From NCBI GenBank assembly GCA_963575645.1, contig OY754466.1, forward strand, positions 46,346,001 to 46,410,000: a DNA stretch of 64,000 nucleotides, written 5' to 3'. The notes beneath the pieces were generated by a model that did no database searches, was not told where the DNA came from, and saw nothing but the letters and a program-made list of their open reading frames with translations. Source of the stretch: Xanthostigma xanthostigma. Taxonomy: Eukaryota; Arthropoda; Insecta; Raphidioptera; Raphidiidae. Positions 41,811 through 56,018 of this stretch are shown here, one piece after another. How positions within the stretch are numbered: position 1 is the stretch's first letter; each line of letters starts with the position of its first letter. The translations under genes were made by a program, and so were the position numbers.

Positions 41811-42120
41811 ACGCGCCACGAATCTAAAAGGCTCGGAAGTTAGATGCGAATGCAGGCTTGCGCTTGTACAGTCTGTTGAAAAACTACAAACTCGAAACTC
41901 AACAAAACTAACATAGCAATAACAACAATTGACAATAGCGTACTCGACTGTACTTTAAAACAGGAAAGTGACAAAGGCAACGAGCGATCACGGCCAATCA
42001 CCGACGAGCGCACGTTCCGTGATGGTAGCTGGAAGGTGGTGGGAGTATCAACGGGTCTAAAATGTGCCTTTGCGACGCTGTTTGTGACTAGCTTCTGAAC
42101 CTTTTAGATCCGTGGCGCGT
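41811..42120. mobile_element. MITE with ACGCGCCACGAATCTAAAAG ends, copy 1
   Basis: The left ACGCGCCACGAATCTAAAAG and right CTTTTAGATCCGTGGCGCGT are inverted. The interior has GCGTACTCGACTGTACTTTA, CGATCACGGCCAATCACCG and GTGCCTTTGCGACGCTG. It abuts the Helitron end. A second copy lies at 46169. Confidence 0.82.
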
Positions 42121-42503
42121 TCATCACAATAAAACTGACAAAAGGATTTTTAATACCGTGACATTATTGTGATTTATATATTTTGTGTTTGATAATGGTA
42201 AGTTGTTAAGTATTTATTGTATTTTAATATCCGCTTTAGTGTAAATAGATATTTATGCGAGATCAGCGCAACAAGTGCTCTAAAATGTAACCTACTTGAA
42301 AGAAACGGCACTTCGGCGTGAAATATTTAGTTATATACACGTTGAAACATTTGACATGGGTCTTCAGTAGAATATTAATGTCTTGAAACGTTGTTCTCAG
42401 ATTTGTGTAAGGAGTAAGAAAAATGTTTGAAGTTGGCAATATTGATTTTATTGTGCATTTTTTCTTTTAGCTTGTAATATGTCTTGAAATGATTTAATAA
42501 GAT
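42121..42503. other. Sequence without recognised features
   Basis: Nothing supported. Confidence 0.4.
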
Positions 42504-43074
42504 TATTATTAACGAATGGGGAAGGGAGGAACATGAGTACACACATTCATCTTAGTTTACCGAGATGAACGTTGTGTCCAAATTTCATGATGATCGGAGT
42601 TACCGTTCAAAATTTTTTGTCGATAAAAAGCAGTATTTATACTTTTTTTAACTAATATTTTTTTTTAATTAATTAAATAAAATTAAAATAAATTTAAATG
42701 TAAGCCTTAGAAGAAAGCAATGTAGAAAAAAAAATAAAAATATATTCGCCCAACGTAGGACTCGAACACACGACCCTGGTATTGACAGTCGTATGCTCTA
42801 CCGATTGAGCTAGCCGGCGGTGTATTTTGAACAACTCTAATATGAGTATATTTAGTTAGTGCATTTCACCTGAATAGAAGCTTATTTTTGAGATACATTT
42901 TGCAACATTTTTCATTAATGCTCCGCTCCTAATAGCCGTAGCCTGATTTTATATAGCCTATAGTCTTCCTCGATAAATGGACTATCCAACAAATTTTTTT
43001 TATCAATTTGAACCAGTAGTTCCTGAGATTAGTGCGTTCAAACAAACAAACAAACTCTTCAGCTTTATATATTA
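42504..43074 (-). mobile_element. Helitron with tRNA-Lys-like module, both ends eroded
   Basis: Collinear with 48758-49362 on the opposite strand (CTGAAGAGTTTGTTTGTTTG at the 5' side, GAACGGTAACTCCGATCATC at the 3' side), but the terminal hairpin and CTAG are missing. It contains the tRNA-like segment listed next. Confidence 0.75.
42746..42820 (-). repeat. tRNA-Lys-like module in Helitron
   Basis: The minus strand reads GCCGGCTAGCTCAATCGGTA, then TTCGAGTCCTACGTTGGGCG. This follows tRNA-Lys closely in the acceptor, D and T arms, but the anticodon arm does not pair and the anticodon is not CTT or TTT. It is not a functional tRNA. Confidence 0.7.
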
Positions 43075-44340
43075 ATAATTAATTAATTCACTTAGTTACG
43101 GGCTCTCGATCTGTTATTCTGATTGGCCGTTAATTTTTATGATTCCGTTTAATTTATGTACCTAGAACGTAAATGCAGTTTTTGTGTACGACATTGCGCC
43201 AAAACGAGCGACCAGCGAATTTTACCAGTTATACGAGTCATAAACGTATGTCCGAGATACATACTATATTTCTTGCACGTATATTTTATAAAATAGCTGA
43301 TTTTCACTTCATAATAAGTATGGAGACTTCGGCTATATTGGAATCTATTTGAACTGTTTACGAAATTTACGCCTACTTTGCTGTCTAAATCCCATGACTT
43401 TTATTTTACTTTGAGCACTAGTGCGAAATGGTTCATTTTACTACCGCTTTACAGACATAAAGAGCGGTCGTTTTATGGGGAGATCGTGCAAAAATAATAA
43501 TTTTTTGACAGATTATTTGTTTTTTAACCGAAAGGTGAATTTTTCAGTGTCACCCGATTTGCGTTGATATCCAAAACTTGCTCGGTAATATTGTTGAACA
43601 CATATAATTGTGCATCCCTGTTAAAAGATGCGTTTTCAGTGAAAACTTATCTGCTCATCGAATTTGCTGTTTTATTATCGTAATAAAATATTTTACAATC
43701 GACATTAAAATTGTCCTTTTTATAACGAAATAAAAATGGCATCGAATAAATTTATCATTATAAAATACATTAACCAGATATTTTTTTATGTACAGTACAC
43801 TTTCGTTAAGTCAGCGCCTAGCGAGGCTGTTGAGAAGGAAAATGCTGATTTAACGGGATTTCATTTTCTTTCTTCTTAGTCCAAACCAAACGCAAGGGCG
43901 TAGATATTTTCGAAGTGAAAACTTCTTTAGCGGCGTTGTACACTTTTTTTGTAATGGGTTAAAAAATGTTAAACTCGCGTCAGGAGACGTGACCTGATCG
44001 AAAATTCGTAAGACGTTAATATTCAAGTTTTCACTTCTGCCGGCACTCCCGGAGTGCAATTTTTTTTTCCTGGGGGGGGGGGGGGTTAAAGCAAAAAAAG
44101 TCAATATTTTTTAGTTTTATTAATATCACACAAGAATACTCACGAAGGAAGGTGTCAAGCAAAATATTAATTCCCAAACCAATATTACAATTTTTTTCAA
44201 GAAGTATTTCTAAATTTTATTTTTTAGCCAGGTATTCGTATCATTTTCAGTTTTATTTTTGTATGATTATGATACTGCGGGGGGGGGGAATTACGCCCTT
44301 TACCCCCCCCTCCTTACCCACGCCCTTGACCAAACGTACT
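43075..44340. other. Unassigned; Tigger-like end and poly-G tracts
   Basis: ACAGTACACTTTCGTTAAG at about 43793 resembles a Tigger-type terminus. A G14 run lies at 44072-44085 and a G10 run at 44279-44288, the latter followed by C-rich sequence near 44302. No coding signal. Confidence 0.35.
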
Positions 44341-45356
44341 CACGGCATTTATTGAGTATTGAAATTTTGCAAATAGGATTGATTTTAAGTTTGTTTGAAA
44401 TCAGACAGATGTCAAAATCAATATAACATTATATCGTCAATAACAAAACGAAGTCGGGAACAATTAAACAAGCGAAGCGAGGGGGTAACCTATAAATTAA
44501 TTATAAATTCGAGCGAATGAGCGAAGTCGGACCGGGCATTTGCCATTTAGTTTTAATTATTAATTGAAAGTTTAATTAATACAGTTGTATATTTACTTGT
44601 AAGTTAATATAGTAAATATTATATTTAGTTAAGTTGCGTATCCATTTACAATGTAGTTAAATTGTATTTTATTTCATCTATTTGATCATGAAATAACTAT
44701 CCGTCTAGCTGTGAACATTAAAATTATTTCAATAGACATAATTCTTATAGTAGAGAAGCCATAGAAATAGCATAAGATCGCCATCGCTATACCCTTAGCT
44801 ATTCTTAAGCCTTGATTGAATAATAATAAAATAGGTAAAAAAGCTAAAAATAAAATAAAATTGTGAGGCGCATTTATTAGATTCAACTTTCATTTGTTTG
44901 AGATTGGAAAAAAATATTTAGCTTTCGACTGTCTTCTTCGATAAATGCGCCCCATGATTTTATTTTCGTTTAATCAAAGCCCCCATATGGTAACTCATAA
45001 ATATTTTCTAGTTGTTAGTACATTATCGATTGTACAATAAAACCGTTTAACTTAAAAAAGCTTTTTTACCTATTTTATTTTTAAGTTTTTAGTGCGCTTT
45101 ATTAAAAGTGTGATTTGTATCAGGGCGGTCAGTTAGTTGTATTCTCATCGGAACTACATACGTATCCAAAATTTCAACTCAATCGGATAACGGGAAGTAG
45201 TTGAAAAAAGCTGTTGCAAGATTAAACAAATAAAGTCAAGCTAAATAAAACCGTTTAAAAATGCATTTACCTAATTTTTTTAAATATAGATACGTCAAAA
45301 CAAGGCCATATTTAATTTGTAGTTTAAAAATGGCTGACATGAAGGCTATATAGACG
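44341..45356. other. AT-rich sequence without firm features
   Basis: One minus-strand frame (44686-44886) gives a hydrophobic peptide; it is discussed under rejected observations. Confidence 0.35.
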
Positions 45357-45358
45357 TA

Positions 45359-45836
45359 GAGCTGGCTACGGAGAAAATGAGTGACTCGGTGCAGAGCTGA
45401 AAATTTGCAGAATAATAGGAGATAGTACAAGTAAGTAGGGAAAAATTGCCAGAAGGCTAGGCGGAAGATAAAGAGTCGTCAGAAGGCGCTAATGTTGCGA
45501 AAAATCAGTGCACTTCTGGCAATTTCTATCAAAATGACATTAATAGATTTGAATATTTGTCGAATGTAATTATTATATCATGTTTGAATTTTCAGTATGC
45601 CCTTATAACTATATAATGTATAATATATATAATATATAATCTAGTTTTAAATTACAGAATAAGTATAGAAATTGCCAGAAGTGCACTGATTTTTCGCAAC
45701 ATTAGCGCCTTCTGGCGGCTCTTTATCTTCCGCCTAGCCTTCTGGCAATTTTTTCCCTACTTACTTGTACTATCTCCTATTATTCTGCAAATTTTCAGCT
45801 CTGCACCGAGTCAGCCATTTTCTCCGTAGCCAGCTC
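45359..45836. mobile_element. 478-bp fold-back MITE, TA-flanked
   Basis: The ends GAGCTGGCTACGGAGAAAAT and its complement lie next to TA on both sides. The arms of about 170 bases match through GGAGATAGTACAAGTAAGTA, AATTGCCAGAAGGCTAGGCG and GCGCTAATGTTGCGAAAAAT. The loop is about 140 AT-rich bases. Differences between the arms are few. Confidence 0.88.
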
Positions 45837-46168
45837 TAAGCCCAATAGGACGTTGGTATATTAGACAGAAACAGTGCGACATCTGGCAGTCTGTAACAAT
45901 ACACACAGATCCGTTAAACAGTGCCCTAGGTGATTGATTGCAGTGCCAGTGGAATGTCATTAGGTGACGCCGACCGACCTACTACACCTTTTCGAAACAC
46001 ACTTCTAGGACCCGTGGGGGTTCCGAACGGACGTGGCTGAACGACATATATATACCGCACACCGTAATCTCTAAGCCGCGTTTCATAATAACTTTTGCGC
46101 GTATGTCACATTCACAATGACGTTATGTTAAGTCCGCCGTTCATAATCCAACACCGCTGCAGTATAAT
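45837..46168. other. Moderately GC-rich, unassigned
   Basis: Read in all frames without finding a recognisable peptide. No inverted ends. Confidence 0.35.
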
Positions 46169-46438
46169 ACGCGCCGCGAATCTAAAAGGCTCGGAAGTTA
46201 GATACGAATGCGGGCTTGCAAAAAAAACTAACATAGCAATAACAATTTGACAATAGCGTACTCGACTGTACTTTAAAGCAGAAAAGTGACAAAAGCAACG
46301 AGCGATCACGGCCAATCACCGACGAGCGCACGTTCCGTGCAGGTAGCTGGGAGGTGGTGGGAGTCTTAACGGCTCTAAAATGTGCCTTTGCGACGCTGTT
46401 TGTGACTAACTTTCGAACCTTTTAGATCCGTGGCGCGT
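46169..46438. mobile_element. MITE with ACGCGCCGCG ends, copy 2
   Basis: Same ends and interior as 41811-42120, minus about 40 bases near the left end. It is flanked by TAAT on the left and ATTA on the right. Confidence 0.82.
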
Positions 46439-46690
46439 ATTAAACCTACGACAAAAAAATCGAAATCGAACTACCAAGTCGATAGCATTTGGCCACAGAT
46501 AAACGTCAGTCAGCAGCAATACACAACATTGTGGTGTTGGTTGGATCGTTTATTTGATCGTATATTGTGATTTTCGAATGGATCGTGTGATTTTGGTATC
46601 TTTTTAACGTAAGAGTCGCTAAAAGATCGCGTATATTTGTCAAGCACGACTTGTTTATCGTCCTTATATTTTTTTCTGTTTTTTTTTCAG

Positions 46691-46746
46691 GAAGCGGAAA
46701 ACACTGCAAGAACCAAACGTCAAAATCATATTCTCATTATCAAAGA
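46691..46746 (+). other. Candidate short internal exon
   Basis: A strong polypyrimidine tract ending TTTTTTTTCAG precedes 46691, and AAAGA|GTAAGTG gives a good donor at 46747. The 56 bases between are open in the frame EAENTARTKRQNHILIIK. This is the best-looking acceptor/donor pair I noticed. No family is recognised and no neighbouring exon was found, so it may be chance. Confidence 0.25.
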
Positions 46747-46785
46747 GTAAGTGACTAAAATTCTATATTCATTTGCTTTTATTTA

Positions 46786-46945
46786 TCTAAATATATAAAA
46801 GGAAATCGTGACTGACTGACTGACTGATCAATCAACGCACAGCTCAAATCGCTGGACGGATTGGGCTGAAATTTTGCACACAGATAGTTATTATGACGTA
46901 GGCATCCGCCAAGAACGGAAAGGGTGTAACGGACGTTCAAAATTT
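46786..46945 (+). mobile_element. Helitron 5' region
   Basis: It starts A|TCTAAATATATAAAAGGAA, followed by GTGACTGACTGACTGACTGA and GGGCTGAAATTTTGCACACA. I recall this as the 5' end of a common Lepidopteran Helitron. A 3' terminus was not found. Confidence 0.55.
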
Positions 46946-47546
46946 GCGTGAATAAATCTCATATAAGATAGATGTATCAATTCGAAAATGCGGAGGATTA
47001 CCCCTGTCAACAAATAAATAAATACGTGTTTCGTGCTTTTTCAAAAACAACCCCTTCAGAGGGTGAAAAGAGGTAAATAGTCTAAAAATCAACATGGGTG
47101 TCATTTTCAACGTTTCTCGGGACGTTGATCACGCGAATGTCTTTAATTTTGAAATATTTATAAGGAGGGTCTATTGAGACTTAAGGCCGTTTTGTGCGTC
47201 GTCCGATTAATACTACGTGATATCGGTGATCCCTTGACAGACGCTCTATCCGGATTTTACTAAATCCGAGTAAGCGCTTAGTGAATAATAACATTTTGGA
47301 ATCTTTGTGGTACTTTACACCACATAGCAGTTAGATTGTGAACGTTGTGATAAATGTAGCCTCTGCCGGGTCAACTTATCCCCACGTGTTCCGCTATAGC
47401 GCGTATCTGAATTAATGTTTCGCCACCGGAATATTGAACGGTGTTCTTTCATCTCGCAGTCTTGTTCGAATGGCATTTTACAACTGGTCAACTGTAATAA
47501 TAATACTGTTTTCTTCCCTGTATGAAGTTACATTTATAATATAATA
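46946..47546. other. Unassigned, possibly Helitron interior
   Basis: It contains AACCCCTTCAGAGGGTGAAA near 47050 and GGTCAACTTATCCCCACGTG near 47368. No ends or frames identified. Confidence 0.35.
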
Positions 47547-48045
47547 CTAGAGTGACCTGTGCGAATTATTCGCACTAAATAAGTAAAATAATTATCACTT
47601 TACAAAATTATTTTTATATATGATTGCAGGTATTCAATTCGTTTCTAATTTTGCACACTCTTTATAAAGTTCTTCTTTTTGTTGTATTACAATATGAAGC
47701 TCAGATGACAGATCGATGAAATATTTTACTAAAATTGTCATATAGAGGCGCAAGTAGCAAAAGCGTTGAGCTAAGCCGTCAGATGGCATCGTGCAGCATT
47801 GCTGTGACGTTGTTCAGCGTTGCTCGCAGTTTCAAAATTAAAGCCGTCAGATGGCAGACGTTGTTCAGCGTTGCTGTATTTTAATTAATTTACAAAAACA
47901 AAAGCAATAATAAATTTTTTAGTTGTCGATGTCAGTAGAGCAAGCAATTATCCGTAAAATGATATATAATTTTAAGGAGAAATTGTGAGGTTTTTTCTAA
48001 AAAGGGAGGCAAACATCTTTAACCTTAGCGTATTAATATATATGA
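47547..48045 (-). mobile_element. Non-autonomous Helitron, second family, copy 2
   Basis: On the minus strand: A|TCATATATATTAATACGC to the hairpin TGCGAATAATTCGCA and GGTCACTCTAG|T. It is collinear with 28383-28862, including the two CAACGCTGAACAACGTC words. Both copies keep both ends. Confidence 0.85.
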
Positions 48046-48757
48046 TGTTATATTGGTTTTGAATTCTATACTCTTCAGTTTAAATCGATTGAACCGCTTT
48101 TCGATATAATTGGCAATATTTGAGTGCACACACAAACAAACAAACGCACAAACAAACACACAAACAAACAATATCTCACCCTAAATGCATATATGCTTTC
48201 TCCGTTCCGTCGTGGGTAAAAAAGATTTTTGAAATGGTATTTTGATTGTAAGTTTATTTTTGGATTTTCAAATTTTCATAATCTAAATTGGAATATAATA
48301 TTGCGTTTCAGAAGCCTGTAATTTGAAATTCATTTGAAGATGAAAAAAGAAAGTATAGATGGATTTATCTTCTCTCACTATTTTCTTGTGATAATGTTTA
48401 AATAATGATGCTTTTCAGCCATGTAAATCTCCACAGGGTAAATAAATCTCAGAAGTTCACATAGGCATTCTGTAAGCATAATACACATTGTATACCGTAT
48501 GTCCTCGCATCTGGCGCACACCTGACTCAACAGTCATTGGAAAATATTTCCAATGTTTATCTCTCCATGGTAATTTGGCTGCTACAGATTGACCAATCGC
48601 ATCGTTATCAAATGACGGCTTAAAAGAAAAAGGAAAGTAATAAAGTGTTTTCCTCATTGCAAATTTTATTTCATTAATCTACATCATTGCTAACATCTTG
48701 AACGAGTCATTTCTATTAATCTATGCTTTATCAATTACATAATTCAATGCATTTTAA
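48046..48757. other. Unassigned, with a CAAACAAA-rich patch
   Basis: A (CAAA)n-like stretch lies at 48132-48172. The rest is featureless. Confidence 0.4.
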
Positions 48758-49362
48758 TCTATACTAATATATAAAGCTGAAGAGTTTGTTTGTTTGTTTG
48801 AATGCGCTAATCTCAGGAACTACTGGTTCAAATTGAAAATTTTTGTTTTTGTTGGATAGCCCATTTATCGAGGAAGGCTATAGGCTATATAAAATGAGGC
48901 TACGACCATTAGGAGCGGAGCATTAATGAAAAGTGTTGCAAAATGTATCTCAAAAATAAGCTTCTATTCAGGTGAAATGCACTAACTAAATATACTCATA
49001 TAAGCGTTGCCAGAATACAACGCCGGCTAGCTCAATCGGTAGAGCACACGATATTATCAATATCAAGGTCGTGGGTTCGAGCCCTACGTTGGGCGAATAT
49101 ATTTTTATTTTTTTTTTTATTTTCTACACTGCTTTCTTCTTAATTTATTTTAATTTTATTTAATTAATTAAAAAAAGATTATTAGTTAAAAAAAGTATAA
49201 ATACTGCTTTTTATCGACAGAAACTTTTGAACGGTAACTCCGATCATCATGAAATTTGGACACAACATTCATCTCGGTAAACTAATATGAATGTGTGTAC
49301 TCATGTTCCTCCCTTCCCCATTCGTTCTTTTACACCCGGGTGAAACCGGGCGGGACCGCTAG
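48758..49362 (+). mobile_element. Helitron with tRNA-Lys-like module, complete
   Basis: The 5' end is A|TCTATACTAATATATAAAG. The 3' end is the hairpin CCCGGGTGAAACCGGG, then CGGGACCGCTAG|T. No transposase is encoded. Internal words include GAACTACTGGTTCAAATTG and AGCCCATTTATCGAGGAAGG. Related copies lie at 8521, 42504 and 50414. The intact ends make this the reference copy in the window. Confidence 0.85.
49022..49095 (+). repeat. tRNA-Lys-like module in Helitron
   Basis: GCCGGCTAGCTCAATCGGTAG, then GGTCGTGGGTTCGAGCCCTA and CGTTGGGCG follow tRNA-Lys with one acceptor base missing. A and B boxes are intact, but the anticodon stem is disrupted. It is in the same position and orientation relative to the Helitron as the other two copies. 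Confidence 0.7.
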
Positions 49363-49895
49363 TACCTTTATAAGTTCTAAGATAAAACAGTACTGTCAGC
49401 TCATCAGGATTTCACTTTAATATATAGCTAAAAACTTTTTTGCTATATATGTATAAACAACTGTAGGTATTATTATACTGTAAGAAATCTTAACAAATAC
49501 TAAGAATACAAAAATATACAACATAACCACACTTTATATATATTTTTTTTAAAGATACAACTTAAGTTTCATGCACACCTGGTATATTTGCGACTCTTCC
49601 ATTTTATAGTACATAAAACTCACTGGATTCATTGATCGATGTTTTTTTTACCTACAAGAGATATTTTTTTGTTCCAGAATGTTCTTGATTTATTTATTTT
49701 TTCCTAAAATATTACCAGTCTTTAAACCAAAACAGAATATTTATAGTTACGCGGGAAAATTTAAAAACAGAAAAAATCAAGCTGCTATTTACGTTTATAA
49801 TACAATATTGTTTCTTATAGATGTGTCAAAATATTTTAACATCCTAAGCCGTGCGCGGCTTTAGTGTCGTTTAATATGTAAATCAGAGTTTCACA
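49363..49895. other. AT-rich sequence without recognised features
   Basis: Nothing supported. Confidence 0.4.
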
Positions 49896-49897
49896 TA

Positions 49898-50032
49898 CAG
49901 ATTGTCCAAAAAGTCTTGAAACGGTCGAAAATCTTGCAAAAAAAAAATGAAAAAACACGTATTATTTATTTTTTTCATTCGATGCGTAGTTTGCGAGATT
50001 TTATATCGTTTCCGGACTTTTTGGACATTCTG
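49898..50032. mobile_element. 135-bp Tc1/mariner-type MITE
   Basis: It is TA-flanked. The ends CAGATTGTCCAAAAAGTC and GACTTTTTGGACATTCTG are inverted, a common mariner-type end (cagggTGTCCAAAAAGT). The arms continue GAAACG / CGTTTC around an AT-rich middle. Confidence 0.82.
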
Positions 50033-50230
50033 TATATAAAATTTTGTGGCAGTAGATTTAGATATCACGTGTGAGAGAGAGAGATTCCCGACAGACAAGG
50101 ATTTTTATTCGTTATCAATTACTGTATTAGCCCGAATATAACGCGATATTTTCGACCATTTATTTTTCGTTAAAAAATCAACTCGCGCTAAATTCGGAGT
50201 TTAAATAATGAAAAGTAATATAAACAAGGA

Positions 50231-50323
50231 CATTCTCCTACAGAGGTTGAGACTGAAAGCGTGAATGAAAATACTGACTATACTGAAGTATCTCATTCTG
50301 AAAATAGTTCAGATTCTGAATAA
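50231..50323 (+). pseudogene. Acidic C-terminal tail of a transposase-like protein
   Basis: The frame reads HSPTEVETESVNENTDYTEV and ends SENSSDSE before a TAA. Acidic tails like this close many pogo/Tigger transposases. There is no catalytic domain. Weak on its own; it gains support from the surrounding inverted ends. Confidence 0.35.
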
Positions 50324-50413
50324 ACATTTCCGTGTTTTGTTACTTACGTAATATTAATTTTGTTTTACATTACTTAATTATATTGACATGAATGTAACCT
50401 GCGTTATTATTTA

Positions 50414-51026
50414 CTAGCGGTCCCGCCCGGTTTCACCCGGGTGCAAAAGAACGAATGGGGAAGGAAGGGACATGAGTACGCGCATTCGTCTTAGTTTACC
50501 GAGATGAATGTTGTGTCCAAACTTCATAATGATCGGCGTTACCGTTCAAAAGTTTTTGTCGATAAAAAGCAGTATTTATACTTTTTTTAACTAATAATTT
50601 TGTTTTTTAATTAATTAAATAAAATTAAAATAAATTTAAATGTAAGCCTTAGAAGAAAGCAATGTAGAAAATAAAAAAATTAAAATATATTCACCCAACA
50701 TAGGGCTCGAACCCACGACCCTGATATTGACAGTCGCATGCTCTACCGATTAAGCCACCTGGAGTTGCGTACTCAGAACGCTAATATGAGTATATCTAGT
50801 TAGTGCATTTCACATGAATAGAAGCTTATTTTTGAGATACATTTTGCAACATTTTTCATTAATGCTCCGCTCCTAATGGTCGTAGCGTAATATTATATAG
50901 CCTATAGCCTTTCTCAATAAATGGGCTATCCAACAAAAAAAATTCTTTCAATTTGAACCAGTAGTTCCTGAGACTAGCGCGTTCAAACAAACAAACAAAC
51001 TCTTCAGCTTTATATAATAGTATAGA
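50414..51026 (-). mobile_element. Helitron with tRNA-Lys-like module, nested copy
   Basis: Minus strand: A|TCTATACTATTATATAAAG to CACCCGGGTGAAACCGGG and CGGGACCGCTAG|T. It is complete and collinear with 48758-49362. The tRNA-like module is at about 50694-50768, with more changes (CACCTGGAGTTG at its acceptor side). Confidence 0.85.
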
Positions 51027-51160
51027 TAACTACCTAAATAATTTAAATAAATGTTTATCTGATTGAATTTTACTTTCTTTGAATTCTTTTATGAGTATTA
51101 TTTTTTTTCTAAATATCTTTATGAAAATTTCGGAGTCGCGTTAAATTCGGGGTCAGCGTA

Positions 51161-53966
<2,806 letters not shown>

Positions 53967-53968
53967 TA

Positions 53969-54320
53969 CAGTAGAACCTCGATTATCCGAGCTCTGGATT
54001 AACCGAGCCAATAATGCAGGTACGCGCGTCTATGATCCGGATTAATCGAGCCACTAAAGACCCAATTATCCGTATTAACCGAGCTTCTAAAATATAGTAT
54101 GTAATGTACATAATATTTCCATTTAAAATCGTCGGGGCGATAAAATAATTTATTAATAAAAATATTTACATGGTAAAAACGTTTATAAACCGTTTAAAGT
54201 ACATTTGTGTTTATTTTTTAAATGAATAAAAAATAAGTCCGGATTATCCGAGTTTTCAGTTGTCCGAGTAGGGTCAGTAGGGTGTTTCCCATGTTACCTC
54301 GGATAATCGGGATTCTACTG
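53969..54320. mobile_element. Tigger/pogo-type MITE, TA-flanked
   Basis: The ends CAGTAGAACCTCGATTATCC and GGATAATCGGGATTCTACTG are inverted and each is next to TA. Subterminal ATTATCCG, GGATTAACCGAG and GGATTATCCGAG words repeat. This is the classical Tigger/pogo end type. 352 bases, non-coding. Confidence 0.88.
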
Positions 54321-55037
54321 TAGTTATGTTCGGTGAATATGGCCGTAAGAGGAACAGAGATAACACAATAAGCGTAGTTTTCGTAAAAATCTCGACTAGA
54401 CGATATTTCTGCAGTTTGGACTGGTTTCACTGTATCTTACTTTTAAATTTTGTCGACATATTAAACAATTGACAGTTCACAAATACAGAAAAAATGCACT
54501 GACGATGCTTTATTGTAAAACTTTTAGAACACGCTGACAAATTGAAATAAATGATCGAATTGTAGCTAAAAATAAAAGAAAATCCCATCTGGATTATGAT
54601 AACGGGTTACGACCGTTGCAATAGGCAAGGAGTATAGAACCAGGATAACCAAGGAGTCGTAAAACAAGGAAGGGACGCAATTTAAAACAGATGCGACTCC
54701 AAGTTGATGGCGGTTGGTTCAATACGCTGCTCCAAAGAATGATGTATTATATATTTTGTCTGTCTAATGTACAGAATGTTTTTTTAAAAATGTTCAATCA
54801 TAAAGAAGAAGATTTAGAGTAGTAATCGTTTAGTGTCTAAAAAAGTTGCAGATTTGCAAAACGCATGAAACATGAAGAGATTTACAATATTTAGAAAAAT
54901 ATGTAAATTTCTCCGATGCTTAATATTATGTCATATATCTCGATTAGTTTAGACGCTATGACAGTTTTAAATGTATAAATATTTAAACAGAGTATAAAAA
55001 GAGTATATGAACGTCATAAATATAGGTATAATAAAAT
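54321..55037. other. AT-rich sequence without recognised features
   Basis: Nothing supported. Confidence 0.4.
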
Positions 55038-55530
55038 TAAAATAAAATATTTTTAACAAAAAAATAGAACCGACTTCACACTAAAAAGTAAAAAATAATT
55101 GCGTATTGAAATGTTTTGGAGTCGGTGTCAGCCAAAATGAAATCTATTCCGAGAACTACACCGACTCCAAAACATTTCAATACGCAATTATTTTTTACTT
55201 TTTAGTGTGAAGTCGGTTCTATTTTTTTGTTAAAAATATTTTATTTTTCTCTTTTTAGTGTTAATCTAACACTAAAAATCGGTGAACATACATAAAAAAC
55301 ATTATGCGTGCCTTTGAAATTTGAGAGTTTCCCTCGATTTCTCCGGATTCCACCATCATATTCTGACTTGATTCCGATGGGACCACCTCTGAGGTGCACT
55401 CTTTCAAATAAAAAAAAAATTTGAAAATCGGTCCATAATTGACGGAAAAATCGGTGAACGTACATAAAAAAAAAAAAATATATACAGACGAACATAGAAC
55501 CTCCTCCTTTTTGTTGAAGTCGGTTAAAAA
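55038..55530 (-). mobile_element. Lepidoptera-type AACCGACTTC repeat with a fold-back end
   Basis: On the minus strand it reads AACCGACTTCAACAAAAAGG, GGAGGAGGTTCTATGTTCG, GTGCACCTCAGAGGTGGTCC and so on to AATAGAACCGACTTCACAC. The last 208 bases (55038-55245) form a hairpin with arms of about 80 bases around AATGAAATCTATTCCG. I recall this repeat as widespread in moths and butterflies. Target duplication and superfamily are not determined. Confidence 0.65.
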
Positions 55531-55943
55531 ATAAATAAGAATTACAATAAAAACATTTTTTGACTAAATAGTTCATTAAGTGTTCCTTAAATTTTGTTAG
55601 AACTCTCCACATTTTTTATTTACTATTTTTGTGAATGATTGGTTAAAAAACTCTGAGCACGAGATAAAGTTTATGTCATATGAGAAAAACATGCACAGCT
55701 GTATAGTGTTTTATTATCATTTTCTGCATTTATAAATCTTTGAAGCACCCCCAATGGTCACAACCTAAGGTTATCAACTGTTCTGTTGGAAAATACAGTG
55801 ACACTTGAGTGCAGAATTTCAAAAGAATTGTTACAAAATTATTGTGCCTTAAGGCGTATTTTATTATAATATATTAAGCTCTCAGCACCGTGTGCTGTTT
55901 ACATACACCTTAAAATTGTACATTTGTGTTTCATGACTCCTAA
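55531..55943. other. Sequence without recognised features
   Basis: Nothing supported. Confidence 0.4.
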
Positions 55944-56018
55944 CAGGGCCGGCTCTTTAGTCACCCCTAGCAACCTGGAACCGACCTAAAATATAATTAA
56001 TTATTGCACTACCCCCTA

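Larger units (their letters stand above)
50120..51160. mobile_element. Pogo-like remnant interrupted by a Helitron
   Basis: The left end TATTAGCCCGAATATAACGC and right end CGCGTTAAATTCGGGGTC are inverted. Between them, on the plus strand, is an acidic protein tail (50231-50323), and from 50414 a 613-bp Helitron. Without the Helitron the element would be about 430 bases. CCCGAATWTAACGCG ends and an acidic serine-rich tail fit pogo/Tigger relatives. No TA duplication could be confirmed. Confidence 0.5.

Noticed and set aside
44686-44886. Hydrophobic minus-strand frame resembling a mitochondrial protein (possible NUMT)
   Set aside because: The peptide has membrane-like stretches, but I could not align it to any mitochondrial subunit, and base composition is like its surroundings.
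49022-49095. Functional tRNA-Lys gene
   Set aside because: The anticodon arm does not pair, the anticodon is lost, and the same module recurs inside other copies of the Helitron.
55241-55612. 123-codon minus-strand open frame
   Set aside because: It lies within the AACCGACTTC repeat, whose copies I recall as non-coding.
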